Shown here: positions 1 to 11,170 of the stretch, piece by piece
Layout of the letters: every line of letters begins with the position of its first letter
How positions within the stretch are numbered: the stretch's first letter is position 1
Assembly (NCBI GenBank): GCA_033557835.1
Contig: JAWQRO010000243.1
Span: 1 to 46,791, forward strand
DNA from: Helochares maculicollis
Taxonomy: Eukaryota; Arthropoda; Insecta; Coleoptera; Hydrophilidae
DNA length: 46,791 bases
Direction of reading: 5' to 3'
Made by a program: the position numbers and the translations under genes
The notes under the pieces: generated by a model
Databases searched by the model: none
What the model saw: the letters and a program-made list of their open reading frames with translations, nothing else
What the model was told of the DNA's origin: nothing

Positions 1-28
1 CTTGGAACAGTAGGTGGAATAGGTGGAG

Positions 29-410
29 TCATATCATTAAATTAATTTTTTTAGTGTGTTCATAAAGGGCTTCAATTATTTTAAATTTGTTGGTTTGTAG
101 TATGTTAATTACTGAAGTTGGCAGCTGGAAGGTTTTGTCTGTGTTTTGGATTGTCTCTAAGAAGCCGACAATGGCGGTTATACTGATAGGGCACTGTAAG
201 ATTAGATGGTTTAGGTCTGCCCTGTAATGTCCGCATGTGCATACTGGAGAGTTAATCATTTTCAGTTTGTAAAGATGAGCTGGGAAGATGTCATGCCCGA
301 ATTTCATCCTGGCTATCGTGGTGTAGAATCTTCTAGATATGCCCCAAGGGGTTGTAAGAATTTTGGGATGAATTCGACCATATTGAGTAGCACTATTCTC
401 TTTACCCCCG
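29..410 (-). mobile_element. Non-LTR retrotransposon relic, C-terminal end of ORF2
   Basis: The frame reads as the tail that follows reverse transcriptase and RNase H in insect non-LTR (LINE) elements. It has a stretch like RMKFGHDIFPAHLYKLK, then a C-terminal cysteine/histidine knuckle with CTCG, DLNH and QCP (pattern C-x-C-x8-H-x4-C). The part that would encode the polymerase is missing: toward higher coordinates the frame runs straight into a different element, the transposase relic at 420-922. This is therefore a truncated fragment. Its 3' end may lie near or beyond the left edge. Clade assignment (Jockey-like or a neighbour) is a guess. It shows no sign of activity. Confidence 0.7.
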
Positions 411-419
411 GTGACTTTT

Positions 420-922
420 GTGTGGGTTTGCACAGCAATTATGCTTGTTAACATATCTATTCATCCAAAAATGCGCTTAGTCGCCAAAATGATTTTTCAG
501 TTAAAATTGAGATCCTCTTCCAAACATTCCAAAGACAAACCGGGTTTCCTATGGTCATTAACTTTGATCTCCTTGGACAGTTGGATCTTGTACGGGTGCA
601 GGTCCAAGACCCAACACAAGATAGGCCAAGTTGAGGTCAGCGAAAAGCCGAGCTCTTGTGCACAGCGAGGAATTGACTGCCTCGGGCTCTCTTGCACAAT
701 TTCTCGGACCACGAGAATATTCTAGGCCGATCTGGCGTTCCTTTGAGTTACGGATGTAAGCTGATTGTTTAATGAACCGGTCGTCTCGAATTTGGCCACC
801 AAACGTTGGAGAGTCGACTTTGAAGACCTAGCACGTCTACAGTAAAACGGGCGCAACACATGCAAAGTTTCATCATTTGGACGTGCTGCTCGATCGTTTA
901 GCTCGTCATAGTGATTTGGCAT
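420..922 (-). mobile_element. Tc1/mariner-superfamily transposase relic (N-terminal half)
   Basis: Reading on the - strand from 922, the frame encodes a helix-turn-helix region (STLQRLVAKFETTGS), then RNARSA, then VREIVQESPRQSIPRCAQEL and LHPYKIQLSKEIK. This order is typical of Tc1/mariner (IS630-type) transposases common in insect genomes. The frame is broken by a TAG at 722-724, where relatives carry a glutamate codon, and continues in the same frame to 497. After a frameshift near 490 the catalytic-core signature is still readable as D-stop-AHF followed by YVNKHNC (482-435); the stop TAA is at 477-479. Downstream of about 420 the similarity ends and retrotransposon sequence begins. It is inactive. 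Confidence 0.75.
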
Positions 923-1639
923 TTGTAACTAAATAATAAACAACATATTTGACATACGCCTCCAATACCAAATGGCCGCCACAGAGTATAATTTGCAAAT
1001 AGAGGCGATGAGGAAGAAGTAGAATATGAAGAAACTGCGATTCCAGTCTCTATGGTCCAAAACTATGTCCAGAAGGGGAAGAGGAAATAATATAACGTCC
1101 CTTTGTCCACCTACTTATTCCATTCGTTGACCCTGAGGTGGAAGAAAGCCATAATGCTTGACTATTGGGGGCCAGTCAGACATTATATAATGTCTCATCA
1201 ACGCATTCGTTCATCATTGAGCACGCAATAATGATTTTATTTGAGGGTGCAAACGAGGTCCGTTGGACGAAATTCAGACCAGCCAACCCAGCGCTTGGAT
1301 GACACTTGAGGTTTAGAAAAAAAGACTGGTTTTCTATCAAAATCTTATATAGTTTAATTCAACCAAATACAAACCAGCGATTTTTACTGGAGATGACCGG
1401 TTTTTAGTTTAAGCATCGGTGTGTTATCATGTAAAAGCAATTACAAACTTCGTTCTGGATTTTCATACAAAACCTTATTCTCATTTGATGTGTTGCTAGT
1501 TCAATAAATGGCCAATTATTGTGTCTATGCAAAAGTGAACAGCAGATTGTTATCCGAAGCGATCATTTAGTGTCATCCAATTCAGGATATTAAAAGTCTC
1601 AGCTCTGTTTGTTTCGAATTTGATTTGAACAAATTGCCA
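923..1639. other. Intergenic stretch, no gene seen
   Basis: This stretch lies between two transposon relics. I see no open frame of note and no recognisable repeat. Some of it may be the decayed terminal parts of the flanking elements, but I could not identify terminal inverted repeats. Confidence 0.4.
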
Positions 1640-2390
1640 AGTACAAATCTTTCGGTTGGTCCACTTTCAAGTTGTCTTTAGAACTAATTTCGTTGTTTCA
1701 GAAGTTGAAAGACCATTGCTAACAATTACTTATATGCAGAGCTTTGCCGCCATATGTTTCCCAGAAAACATTAATGATGTGCGCAACCATATCATGGAAG
1801 ATAGACATTTGATATATGGGCATGTTGTGATCTCAATAGGAATTTCACAGGCAGCAATTTAAACAATCTAGCATTAACAATTATTTACAAAACCATTTGT
1901 TTCCCATTATATACTTCATGTTTTTACCGACCTACTAAAACGAGTTAGAGTGAGTTGGTGTCAAAAAACTCCACGGAGATTCAAAGCAGAAAATTCTAAA
2001 AACGTTTCCATTATGGATAGTGAAGATATGAACCAAAAAGTAAATGCCTATCGTCTGTTTGGGTGTTTGAAGCTGAAGAGAACCTTACGAAAGTAAGTGT
2101 GTCCAAAAAGATGGTCGCGAGAACATCAAAAAACAGATAATGCTGATTGGTATATACCAATTTGTTTCCCGCAAGTAACAGCTAAACTGCGAAAAACCAA
2201 CCCAACACAACAAATCAAGTCTCAATGATTTTTTTTACTCTTCCAAAAAACACGAGTGTGCGGTCATAGATTTCAGTCACCAGAACAAGCAGTCGACGCC
2301 TTTAAAACTGAAAAATTGACTGCACCAACAAACTGCTTCCAGAATTGGTTCGAGCGATTGCAATTTCATCTCTATTTGTAAAATTTAAAA
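1640..2390 (+). mobile_element. Decayed irritans-like mariner transposase
   Basis: Pieces of a mariner transposase appear in the right order on + with frameshifts between them: PENINDVRNHIMEDRHLIYG (about 1757-1816), LLKRVRVSWCQKTPRRF (about 1934-1986), YEPKSKCLSSVWVFEAEE (about 2027-2080), DWYIPICFPQV (about 2147-2180), then FQSPEQAVDAFK and NWFERLQ near the C-terminus (about 2270-2365). These match the block order of irritans-subfamily transposases. The segment that should hold the second and third catalytic aspartates (HHDN...SPDLAPND) is deleted, leaving only FFLLFQ. Several stops are present, so it is an ancient inactive copy upstream of hh. Confidence 0.8.
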
Positions 2391-3959
2391 CACATCCCTT
2401 GAATTACGACCAATAGAGGAGCTTGCTGTCCAATAGTCAAATTGGTTGAAATATGTAATTCTTGAGTACTATGCCGAACGGCAATTATAGAACTATTGGT
2501 AATGTTGTAGCAAATAGCCGCGATCGACGCTATCAATAACTGATCTAGTCTCTTGAAATTTATTGGTTCGCTTCTACACGTACTTGAATCATTCAATTTC
2601 TGAAAGCAGGGCACAGTTTAGGAACTGTGGCAGTCAAACTTTCACTATTTTTAAATAGTATTTATCTAAACTCGTTCATCGGCGCTGTGTGGAATATCGA
2701 CGCCTTTTGAATGAAAAAACGCCTTGCTTTACACCTCATAGTTCGCAACAATTCAGTCCCGCGTTTTTAATGATTTTATAGATTAGGGCGCCCTATGTCC
2801 ACTAAATATTAAAATACCTGGGAGTCACTTTATAAACGTTAACCAATGGGGCAAAGATATATTATTTGAAACAAAAAAGGAATAGATCCAAACCATGGTT
2901 TAGTCCGTAAACACATACAAGCAGCAAATATCTTTAGTTAGTAGTACAATTTAGAGGTCTAGATTTGTTTTTTAACTGAACATTATTATTCGTTTCGTAT
3001 TGGTAAAACTAATGATTTGAAGAGTCAATAACTAAAACAAAAATTAAAATCTAGATATTTAAGCATTATTTTGTTAATCTAATCCTAGTTATTTTCAAGG
3101 AATAATTTGTGGCTGTTATGTAATTAATAGCGAGCAATATTTACAAAACTAAAGTGCCCAAAACCGTTCGAAGAAGATGCTTCGCCTTTGATTCATCCGC
3201 CACTTGTTGATTCCCGCGCATTTCTTCCTATGCGATGCTCTTATCTTCAAATAATATGATTAATTATAGACACTGATTGCAATGTTGTGTAGCCCCAAGT
3301 CAGCCTGCGCTGAGTAGATCGTTAAACGAATTAAAACTATATGATCAAAACACGTGAGTGCAGATGCAGCAGTGCGCGTTAAAATTTTGGCAACAATTCA
3401 CTAGTTTTGAATGGTCCCGGCTTTAAATTTTTGCACACGCCAAAGACTGCACATGTGGAAGTGCAGGAAAATAACAAAAATCCGTTTATGAGATAACGTA
3501 CGAAAAGATCATTAAGTAAGTGAATATGATATATCAGTTATCGGTGCCAATGTACACCCAATAAACTTTAGTTCGTAATCACAGTATTACTAATGTTTTT
3601 CGATAGTACACAACGACGGGAGATTCTAGACAAAAGTAATTTATTAGCAAGAGGAAGTAGGTAGTGGGGAGGTATTATCGCCGTAGGATGTTTCGTTCTT
3701 ACAATCTATACCAATCTGTGTAGTACCGGCGACGTCTTGAATAAAAACGAGCGTTCCTAAGCCATGGGAATGGTCGCAAGACGATTGAAGTTTTTATACG
3801 GTTATTTGTTTTGTGTTGAGATTTCGTTCGAAATTGATAAACTTGCCAGACTGCGTTGTCGTTTCATTTGATGTTGGCGTACCGACCGGTGATGATATGC
3901 CATATACCGGCGTGAAGACCAATTTTTGAGAGTGATTTTTTGCATAATTAATTAGGCCC
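2391..3959. other. hh upstream intergenic DNA, no gene seen
   Basis: About 1.6 kb of AT-rich sequence separates the mariner relic from the hh promoter region. I see no credible coding exon; the short frame on the - strand at 2372-2614 has no family features. Candidate upstream regulatory DNA of hh would lie here, but nothing specific can be assigned from the sequence alone. Confidence 0.4.
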
Positions 3960-4135
3960 TGCTGGTGACCTGACTGGCATTTGTGACGTCAAAGTGTTCA
4001 CTGATTTGCGAGGCACCAGGTACATCTTGCTCACCTGGCTGGGCCCCGCCTTCTGGCCAATAGGTGAACGGGCCAGTAGCGAAGATGGCCAGGCTTGTAG
4101 AGTGGGGTCATCAGTTGGTGTTCTAACTATGATAA
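3960..4135 (+). promoter_or_regulatory. Probable hh promoter region
   Basis: Base composition turns clearly GC-richer than its surroundings just upstream of exon 1. It contains a perfect CRE-type palindrome TGACGTCA (3984-3991), an inverted pair CCAGGT (4016-4021) / ACCTGG (4033-4038), a GC-rich GGGCCCCGCC (4041-4050), a CCAAT (4057-4061) and an insect-initiator match TCAGTT (4111-4116). I see no TATA box at the expected spacing. If transcription starts at the initiator, the leader to the preferred ATG is about 98 nt. The promoter position is inferred; single short motifs occur by chance. Confidence 0.4.
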
Positions 4136-4210
4136 GTGCAAGTACTTACCTGTAGAGAGTGCGATCGATCCGAGTGCATGAGTGATACACGGGATGAGTG
4201 CGACCAGGAG

Positions 4211-4498
4211 ATGAGGTGGTGCAACATTGGAGCACTGCTCTTAGCCCTCTTGCTGGGAAGCGAGGCTTGCGGACCCGGCAGAGGAGTAGGCGGCAGGAGA
4301 AAACCTCGAAAACTGACACCTCTAGTCTTTAAGGAACATGTTCCGAATTATACGGAGAAAACTCTTACAGCAAGTGGATTGCCAGAAGGAAGAATCGATA
4401 GGAATGATCCTAGGTTTAGAGATTTAGTGCCAAATTATAATCAGGATATCATCTTCAAAGATGAAGAAGGCACAGGAGCAGATAGGCTGATGACCCAG
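4211..4498 (+). CDS. hh: hedgehog exon 1: signal peptide and N-terminal part of Hh-N
   Basis: Encodes residues 1-96 of the secreted morphogen Hedgehog, which signals to Patched/Smoothened. From ATG 4211 there is a compact signal peptide (residues 1-19, core ALLLALLLG) cleaved before C20 of the CGPGRG motif, the cysteine palmitoylated by Skinny hedgehog/HHAT. A basic heparan-sulphate-binding stretch (RRKPRK, 29-34) follows. Calcium ligands E85, E86 and D91 lie in FKDEEGTGADRLMTQ. The exon ends in CAG|GTAGGC, phase 0, after MTQ, which I recall as the conserved position of the first intron in animal hh genes. In-frame ATGs at 4136 and 4178 would add 25 or 11 residues. I prefer 4211 because it places the hydrophobic core directly at the N-terminus, but Drosophila Hh has a longer pre-sequence, so 4136 is possible. 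Confidence 0.96.
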
Positions 4499-7400
4499 GT
4501 AGGCTTTCTTCTTCTATTTCAACCTATGCAAATTTGGAAAATCGAAATGGTACTCTTCCAAAATTTGAACCTGTTTGGGAAATTTGATAAGACAGAGAAT
4601 TTTGATTGAAACGCGAACTTGCATCGATTTAATTTAATTATAAATCGTAGACGAAGAATCAAACATGGCCGCAATTGATTAAGATTTTGGTGATGTTCTG
4701 TAAGAAGGTATATGACTAGCGTTTTTTCCAAATTTTTAGACTTAAAATCATGAAATTGTTTCAGAACCGCCAGTTTCGTTGAAGCTTGGTATTTAAATTT
4801 ATACTAAGATGTTTACTATCGTAAAAGTGTAAGCGCTGCTAGTTTATTTTATATACATTATTAATAGCCTGTTGGGTATTTTTGGTTAGGCCGGAATTTT
4901 TAGGAGTAATTAAACAATAAATAAGGAGTCAAGGTTATGATTAATGTAAACGCTACTTACTTTGTAATAGACATATTTATATCTGGAATAACTCCACAGT
5001 ATCTAACAATAAATTCATAAATTATTATCGCACCGACTAAACAATTACACCGGCTGTTTGCAGTGATGCATGTGTACGTACGCGTATTAGCTTATCTTGT
5101 TACAACTGTTTTTGTTTTGTGTAGCTTCTGTTCATTAATGAATAAAACTAGATTTTGCCTGCAATACGAAATGGCGCTTTCACGGTCATTTTTCTTAAAC
5201 CTCTGCCGAATGTAGGTGATTTTCCCATAACGATGCAAACATCTAAACAAATGTTCGTCAATAATTAAGTTTGCTCTAAACTAGTTTTTATGAAGTTTTA
5301 TGTTTATTTACCTTTTGGTTTGCCCAATAGGAGTGTGTGCTTTAGGAATTTACACTTGCATTGTTCCCATGCAAGCGGTTCCTATTCATGCAAGGTTGAA
5401 TATTGGAACGAAGCATGAACCCTTGAAACTCCTGTCATATTGATATTAATTTTGGCCCAAGAAATGATGACGGCGTTTATTTTAGACATATATGTTTTAA
5501 AAATGAATATTTATAACACCAACGTAAACAGAGGCTTAGATAGATATGTACAGGTATTTTCGCATATCTCAAATTTATGTACACTATCGCCTTTTTTTTC
5601 ATATTTCAATAGTACACTAAATTTGTTTGTTTTAAAGCATGAAAATAGCATCAAATTGATAAAATTACTGTAATTTATTTTTGAACTGTACCTAATCGCG
5701 CTATAAATATTTGTTTTGTTGAATATTGTAAGATAAATTGGAATACTTTAATTGCATTTGAAAAACTCGTGCCTCGGCTTAGAAATATGACTATATAGTG
5801 TGGTCACTCTTTAGATCAATGGTTATTTGCCGAATTTTTAAGCCATATTCAGCGGATATTGTATTGGAATTTCTTGTGCCGGTATGCACCCCTAAATGTG
5901 CATTTAAATGTACTATAATAATATATCGAAATGGGCGAGTAAGTATGCTTCAATAACCGCATAACTTTAAGAGCATGCGATCTTTAAATCAATTAATTCT
6001 TACTAAATAAATTTGTATTCAAGTACGAGAGTCTTGTCACCGCAAATTAGGCAGTATTGTATCTGGTAACAGTCCTAGACTGATCCAGTATCTACCTATA
6101 TCTCATTTGCAACTATAACGTAATAAATCTCTATTAATAACACATTTAAGCCCATTGATCTTGCCTTAAATCACTATTCATTAAGGATATGCGTGTTGTT
6201 ATTTTGCAAAAGTAATATAATCCACTTCAATTTAAAGTAGGCCACCTTTCTTAACTTCGGTAGGTTTGTACATGAAGTGGATGAATGAGTACATAACATA
6301 ACCTGTCCAGGGAAACCTTAAAACTGCATCTGGAATAAAATTCCACGAGTATCGTGGGAAGTGTCCACCTTTGCCTTGCAACATATCCGCTCTTTGAACC
6401 GATTTAATAATTTCGTTTTAAGATCGCGCATTAAGGTAGAAAGTAGATTTAAAAGCAGTTATAAAGCTCTAAATCAACCGACCACGAAAACTATTTTTAT
6501 TAATTTCATCATCTGAATTTTATCGAATCTGATATTATCGGGCACTGGTATCTAATTTTCGTCGAGAATTTTTAACTGATGCAGCTTTAAAGGCTTTAAT
6601 ATCCTTGTTCATATAATTAGGTTTTATTGCCTGCTAAATGTGTCCAATAAAATTTGAGAGCGCTTAGTTTAGACGATAATCGCATGGCCATCAAATTCTG
6701 CTACTAATCATTAAAACTACAACAACAGGTATTTTTAACAATTTTCAGGCCGTTATGCTTGCCATAGCAAGGATAGTTCATACAATGTGCCTTATAAAAT
6801 ATGGCTGCCCAATCAAGTGAGTTTTAATGGCTTTGACCAAACTCTTTGTTGGCTAAAATCAAATAAACGAAAAAAAGGTACACACTCAGATGCCAAAATA
6901 GATTGAAAATGTCTAATCAAAAATCATATTGTTAGAATTTGTACAAAAACATCAATTTTAGTGTGCCAAAAAGTAAAGTTTGTAAAAAGTTTGCATAAAT
7001 TGTTTTGATAAAATGCCAATATCAAATAATAACAGAAATTAATATATAAAATGTATTAATGTGCACATAGGCGACTTAGAAAAGGAAACTTCTTCATTCA
7101 ATTAGCCCAACAACATAAAAGTGTTATGTTGATAAGTCAAAGCACTCTTCTAAAGATAATAAAATCAATATCGATGCATGTATTATTTACCCATCGATTC
7201 TGAATAATTAATTTCATGGTCATCAAATATTAACTCGTGAGTAATAAATAGGTAGAAAGATGGATGCACTTGTTAAGCATGTGCCACTTGGGGCTACCAA
7301 TATTATTTCTAGTCTCTTACACATAATTGGTAGAACTAATTATAAGGCTTAGGTTGTCGTTAGTGAGCTTCGGAAAATTAAAAATATACAGAATTCACAC

Positions 7401-10400
7401 CCAATAGTTTACGTAGGTGTCGCGATTCGTATGCTACCGTCTATAAATATCGTATTACCATTATTGTTTTTAAGAATGGCTTACTAGGACAAAAAATAAA
7501 AGGCTACACTTAATATTTGCCTTTCTTTTAAAAACGTCCGTCTAAAGCAATCTTTCAAAGTTTGTATCGTGCATAACTGCATGAGTAAATACCATTATCT
7601 TTTGTCTGGAGACAGAGACAGGTTTACAGAGATCTTAAAACAAACAGTTCACTGTTTATATTAATATTTCTCACGCCTTGTAAACGTTTGAAAGAACTTA
7701 TCCCGACTTTGCACCACGCATTGCAATGTTTGAATGACTTTTGTACCTTTGTTGGCTGCCCTATACATACAGGGTGCATTGATTTCGCTGATTTTGACGC
7801 CTCCTAAAATAACATTTGAAAGGGCGACGAATTCATTCAAATGGTCACGAAAATATTTCTAATGGATGTAAAATTCGTTGTTTTTTGACACATTTGGGGC
7901 TTCTACTGAAGTAAAACAAGTTTGTCACTAACAAATTAAATCAATGTTGTTGTAGGCTGCCCTACAAGGAGCCTAGACGTGTCACATTGAAATTTTTAAA
8001 AACTTATTGAGACCCTCTATTAAAATTTTACACACACAAGCGACGTATTGAAACCTAAGGTAACATTTTTATAGAATAATCTCCATTTTGAGCAACCCTG
8101 AATTCATTTTGACCGTTTTTGGCATTTAATTGGGGGGGGCCGTCAGCTGCCTATTTCTGCGTGAGCCCGATACCTCAAGCATTGTTAATGTAATTTGGCT
8201 TAAACTACCACCTATACGTATGCTATAGTTAATGGAAAGTTTTTTAAATTAAAGAGACTAGTTTTAAGTCTGCGCCGATATTCAAAAATGTGTGAGTATC
8301 AAATTGAGGCTAGGGACTGTAATTTCCCACTTAGTGAATGTGGAAGTGTTACTAACAGTGACAACAGAAACTTTGAAAATTTCAGTTTGCTCACGGCACG
8401 GCGATTAGAATTTAGATGCCTCTCTCTCTCTTTGTTGCAGAACAGTTGACATTTATCAACATCTAAACACCTTTTTAGCAAAAGGCCTAATGATTCCAGG
8501 AATAAGTTGTTAGACTGAAATCTAAAACTGTAATTACACATACTTAATTAAAGTTTGCTTTACGATGTATGAATTCATTAGGTTATCTACCTCGTGTACA
8601 CACATAATATGCTATTTATTTATATTTTATTGTTGAAACTTAACACATACCTATACAATACATAAACAAGTCTTAGGTAACCGCTCAATTCATTTGTACT
8701 TACGGACTAAGCTCCATTAACGTAGGTAGAAGATAATTTAATTGTCGAAAATTTTACTAATAAATCGCCTATAATCGCGAACAGTTTATCTCATTTAGCG
8801 TACCGATGATAAAAATACTTAGTATTTATGCAAATATAGAAGTGATAATATATTTAAATCGCTAGATCCTTTTATCTCCTCGGACAATCAAGGAAAACCA
8901 CGACGGCAATGCGCGGTGCGGCGTCTCCGCCATAAATGCAATTTCACAGCATAATGTGCAAGCAATAAAACATAATTGTTCATGTATAAATTTATTTACG
9001 CGCGCGGCTACTATAAGTACCTTTAAATGCTTTCTATGCATTGACCGTGACCCCGACTAGATGTTTGTTTACATAATTATACATCGTCACATCTATTGTG
9101 CACTATCCTCTTTTGTAATTTATCTAATTAGTTTGAGATAAATGAAGCATGACTCCTCAAGGGCGTCGCAAACTAGCGGTTATTTAAACCTAAGCATAAG
9201 TTAGATATTATAAAAACATTAGAGATAAATGCATTTAAGTTGCAAAAAGTACACCAATGCGGCAAGAGAGCCCACATGTTTTTAATCAAAAGTACAAATA
9301 AATGAAATCAAGATTATAGTTGGGGGCGGACAGAATAATTACTGCTGCAAAAGTTGCTTAATTGCAAAGTCAAATTTTGTATCCAGATTAATGAATTCAA
9401 AGTTCAGCACGATGGGCGCCTACAGAACAAAAATGTGCAAAAAGCTGTTGTGATATTCTTTCAATCTCTTTAGGTGTGCGTTAAAATAAATATATTAGTG
9501 TGCAAAACTGCTAATCCCTGTCGGGGGCACGTTTGAAAGTATCAATTAGGAGTGAACTTAATTATTTATCATCAACTTTTCCATTCACTAATAATGGTTG
9601 AATGTAATGATATATTTTGGCAGATACTAGATCTGTCCATATGAAATCGATATTTATCCTTCTTGTCAACGTACTGACTGTGAAACAGTGTCATTGGCAC
9701 TTTCTATTTAAGCTTATAGCTCTCACACACTTGCAACGCTTTATTATATATAGCTTTATTGAACAAAATATTTTTTGTACAATATATCGAATTTTGTGTT
9801 ATAAGTTGCGAACAATATTGTACTTCTATTTCCTATTGAAGAAAATTGCAACCTAATCGCACACTTTGAGTAGATTAAGAATCTCAATTTCAACCCGTGA
9901 TCAATTAAATATGACACAAAAAGTGGACTCCTTAAGTATAAAAACTATGGGAAACATTCAGAAGGTGTTGTTACACATAAACTGAATGAAGACAGCACAG
10001 AAAACGTAAAAATTCGAGATTCCTACATGTAAAAATCATGCTTAATTACAAGCAAACCAGCCACATCGACTGCAAGGTCAACTCGCTATGCTGGGAAGAC
10101 AATGCTCTATGTTCGTTGTATTCTGAAACACTATTGCCAACTGTAATAGACGATTATTTGACATTGGGTTGCTGCCGATTCTGTCTTTTTAGAAAGTCTT
10201 TTTATGGTCTAAGCATAAAAAGCTCTGCGAAATACTAAAACACTGTTTTTGGAAGTTAATTTTGTACCTCAAAATATGTATTGTACATTTACAATAGATG
10301 TAGTGTTACTACACACGGATTGTTTATGAACTATCGTTCAAGTTTGGTGTTAGCAAACGGACAATATTAAATCATCTTACTTAAAAGGGCATAGGAGCTT

Positions 10401-10437
10401 GCTTGATGTTGCTTTATAATCATAAATATGATTTTTA
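4499..10437. other. 5' part of intron 1, no gene seen
   Basis: AT-rich sequence without a supportable coding region. Minor features are a possible short inverted-repeat element at 7770-8100, a G8 run near 8132 and a (CT)n tract at 8420-8431 inside a pyrimidine run that ends TTGCAG, resembling a splice acceptor. No exon follows that acceptor. Confidence 0.5.
7770..8100. repeat. Possible short inverted-repeat (MITE-like) element
   Basis: The segment begins CAGGGTGC (7770-7777) and ends GCAACCCTG (8092-8100), the imperfect inverted complement. The word GGCTGCCCTA also occurs just outside (7754-7763) and inside (7955-7964). The roughly 330 bp length and CAGGGT ends resemble non-autonomous DNA transposons of insects. 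I do not see a convincing target-site duplication, so this is tentative. Confidence 0.25.
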
Positions 10438-10850
10438 TATCGACTTATCACTTGTGATGAGAAATGGATAGTATGTTATAATGTTTATCGTTCAATACAG
10501 TGGTTGGAGAAGTAATGATACCAAAGCACTATATAATAATATAAATTCATCAAAAGAAGCTGGTGGTGAGATATTAGTGTTCTGTGTTGGATAACTGTAG
10601 ACCACATGTTCAACAAATTTCTTTGGCAAAATTACACGAGGTGAAATTGAAGATTCTTTGGCAATGTTGCACGAGGTGAAGTTGAAAATTGTTCATCTTT
10701 CATACCCACTAGATTTATTCTTTTCTGACTACCACTTCTTGCATAATACGATAAGATCATATATTTTTAGTCGAAAAACAAACTAATTCCGACACTTCTG
10801 TAAAACAGGCTTTGCAGATACTTTTTGTACAAACTATGTACTTGATGATT
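10438..10850 (+). mobile_element. Mariner transposase relic with internal deletion
   Basis: The first catalytic aspartate block reads ITCDEKWIVCYN (about 10446-10481), corresponding to the mariner TGDEKWI motif. After an internal deletion comes LDNCRPHVQQISLAKLHEVK (about 10587-10646), matching the HDNARPH block with the second aspartate. After a 35-bp tandem duplication the frame resumes as LKIVHLSYPLDLFFSDYHFL (about 10680-10742), equivalent to HPPYSPDLAPSDYHLF with the third aspartate. Stops and frame breaks follow. All three catalytic blocks are therefore traceable but the gene is dead. It sits in hh intron 1 in the sense orientation. Confidence 0.75.
10621..10690 (+). repeat. 35-bp tandem duplication inside mariner relic
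   Basis: Two adjacent 35-bp units, 10621-10655 and 10656-10690, differ at five positions. Both derive from the transposase segment encoding LA-x-LHEVKLKI. The duplication shifts the reading frame of the relic and must have arisen after the insertion lost function or at its death. Confidence 0.85.
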
Positions 10851-10855
10851 TAATT

Positions 10856-11170
10856 GTGGATTTGATTAATGGTATTGTTATATCGCACATACTAAAACTA
10901 GCCAATGAAACGAGTGAGGGATTTACATTTAGTTGCAAACCACTAGTATATCCGACTTATTCACCAGATTTGGCTCTATCTCATTATTTATTTGCATTGA
11001 TGATTCGCATTCCCCGAACAACGCTTTATCTGGCACAAAAATATAAATGTTTCGATGACTGGTTTGCATTAAAAGACCAACACGTTTTCTTATGTGACAG
11101 TTATAAATTTTCATACAATAAATTTACATATAAATCTTGTGTGTTTCTATTCATCTTTCCCACATGTATA
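10856..11170 (+). mobile_element. Second mariner transposase C-terminal relic
   Basis: An open frame contains YPTYSPDLALSHYLF (about 10949-10993), the mariner PPYSPDLAPSDYHLF block with the third catalytic aspartate changed to histidine. CFDDWFALKDQHVF (about 11050-11090) follows, matching the C-terminal W-DSWFASKD-FF region of mariner proteins. Because the preceding relic already contains its own SPDL/DYH block about 260 bp upstream, this is a distinct copy rather than a continuation. The open frame of 121 codons is fortuitous decay, not a cellular gene. Confidence 0.65.

Noticed and set aside
8401..8440. Pyrimidine tract CTCTCTCTCTCTTTGTTGCAG as a splice acceptor of a hidden exon
   Set aside because: No open, conserved exon follows; the frame is short and the hh exon phases need no extra exon.
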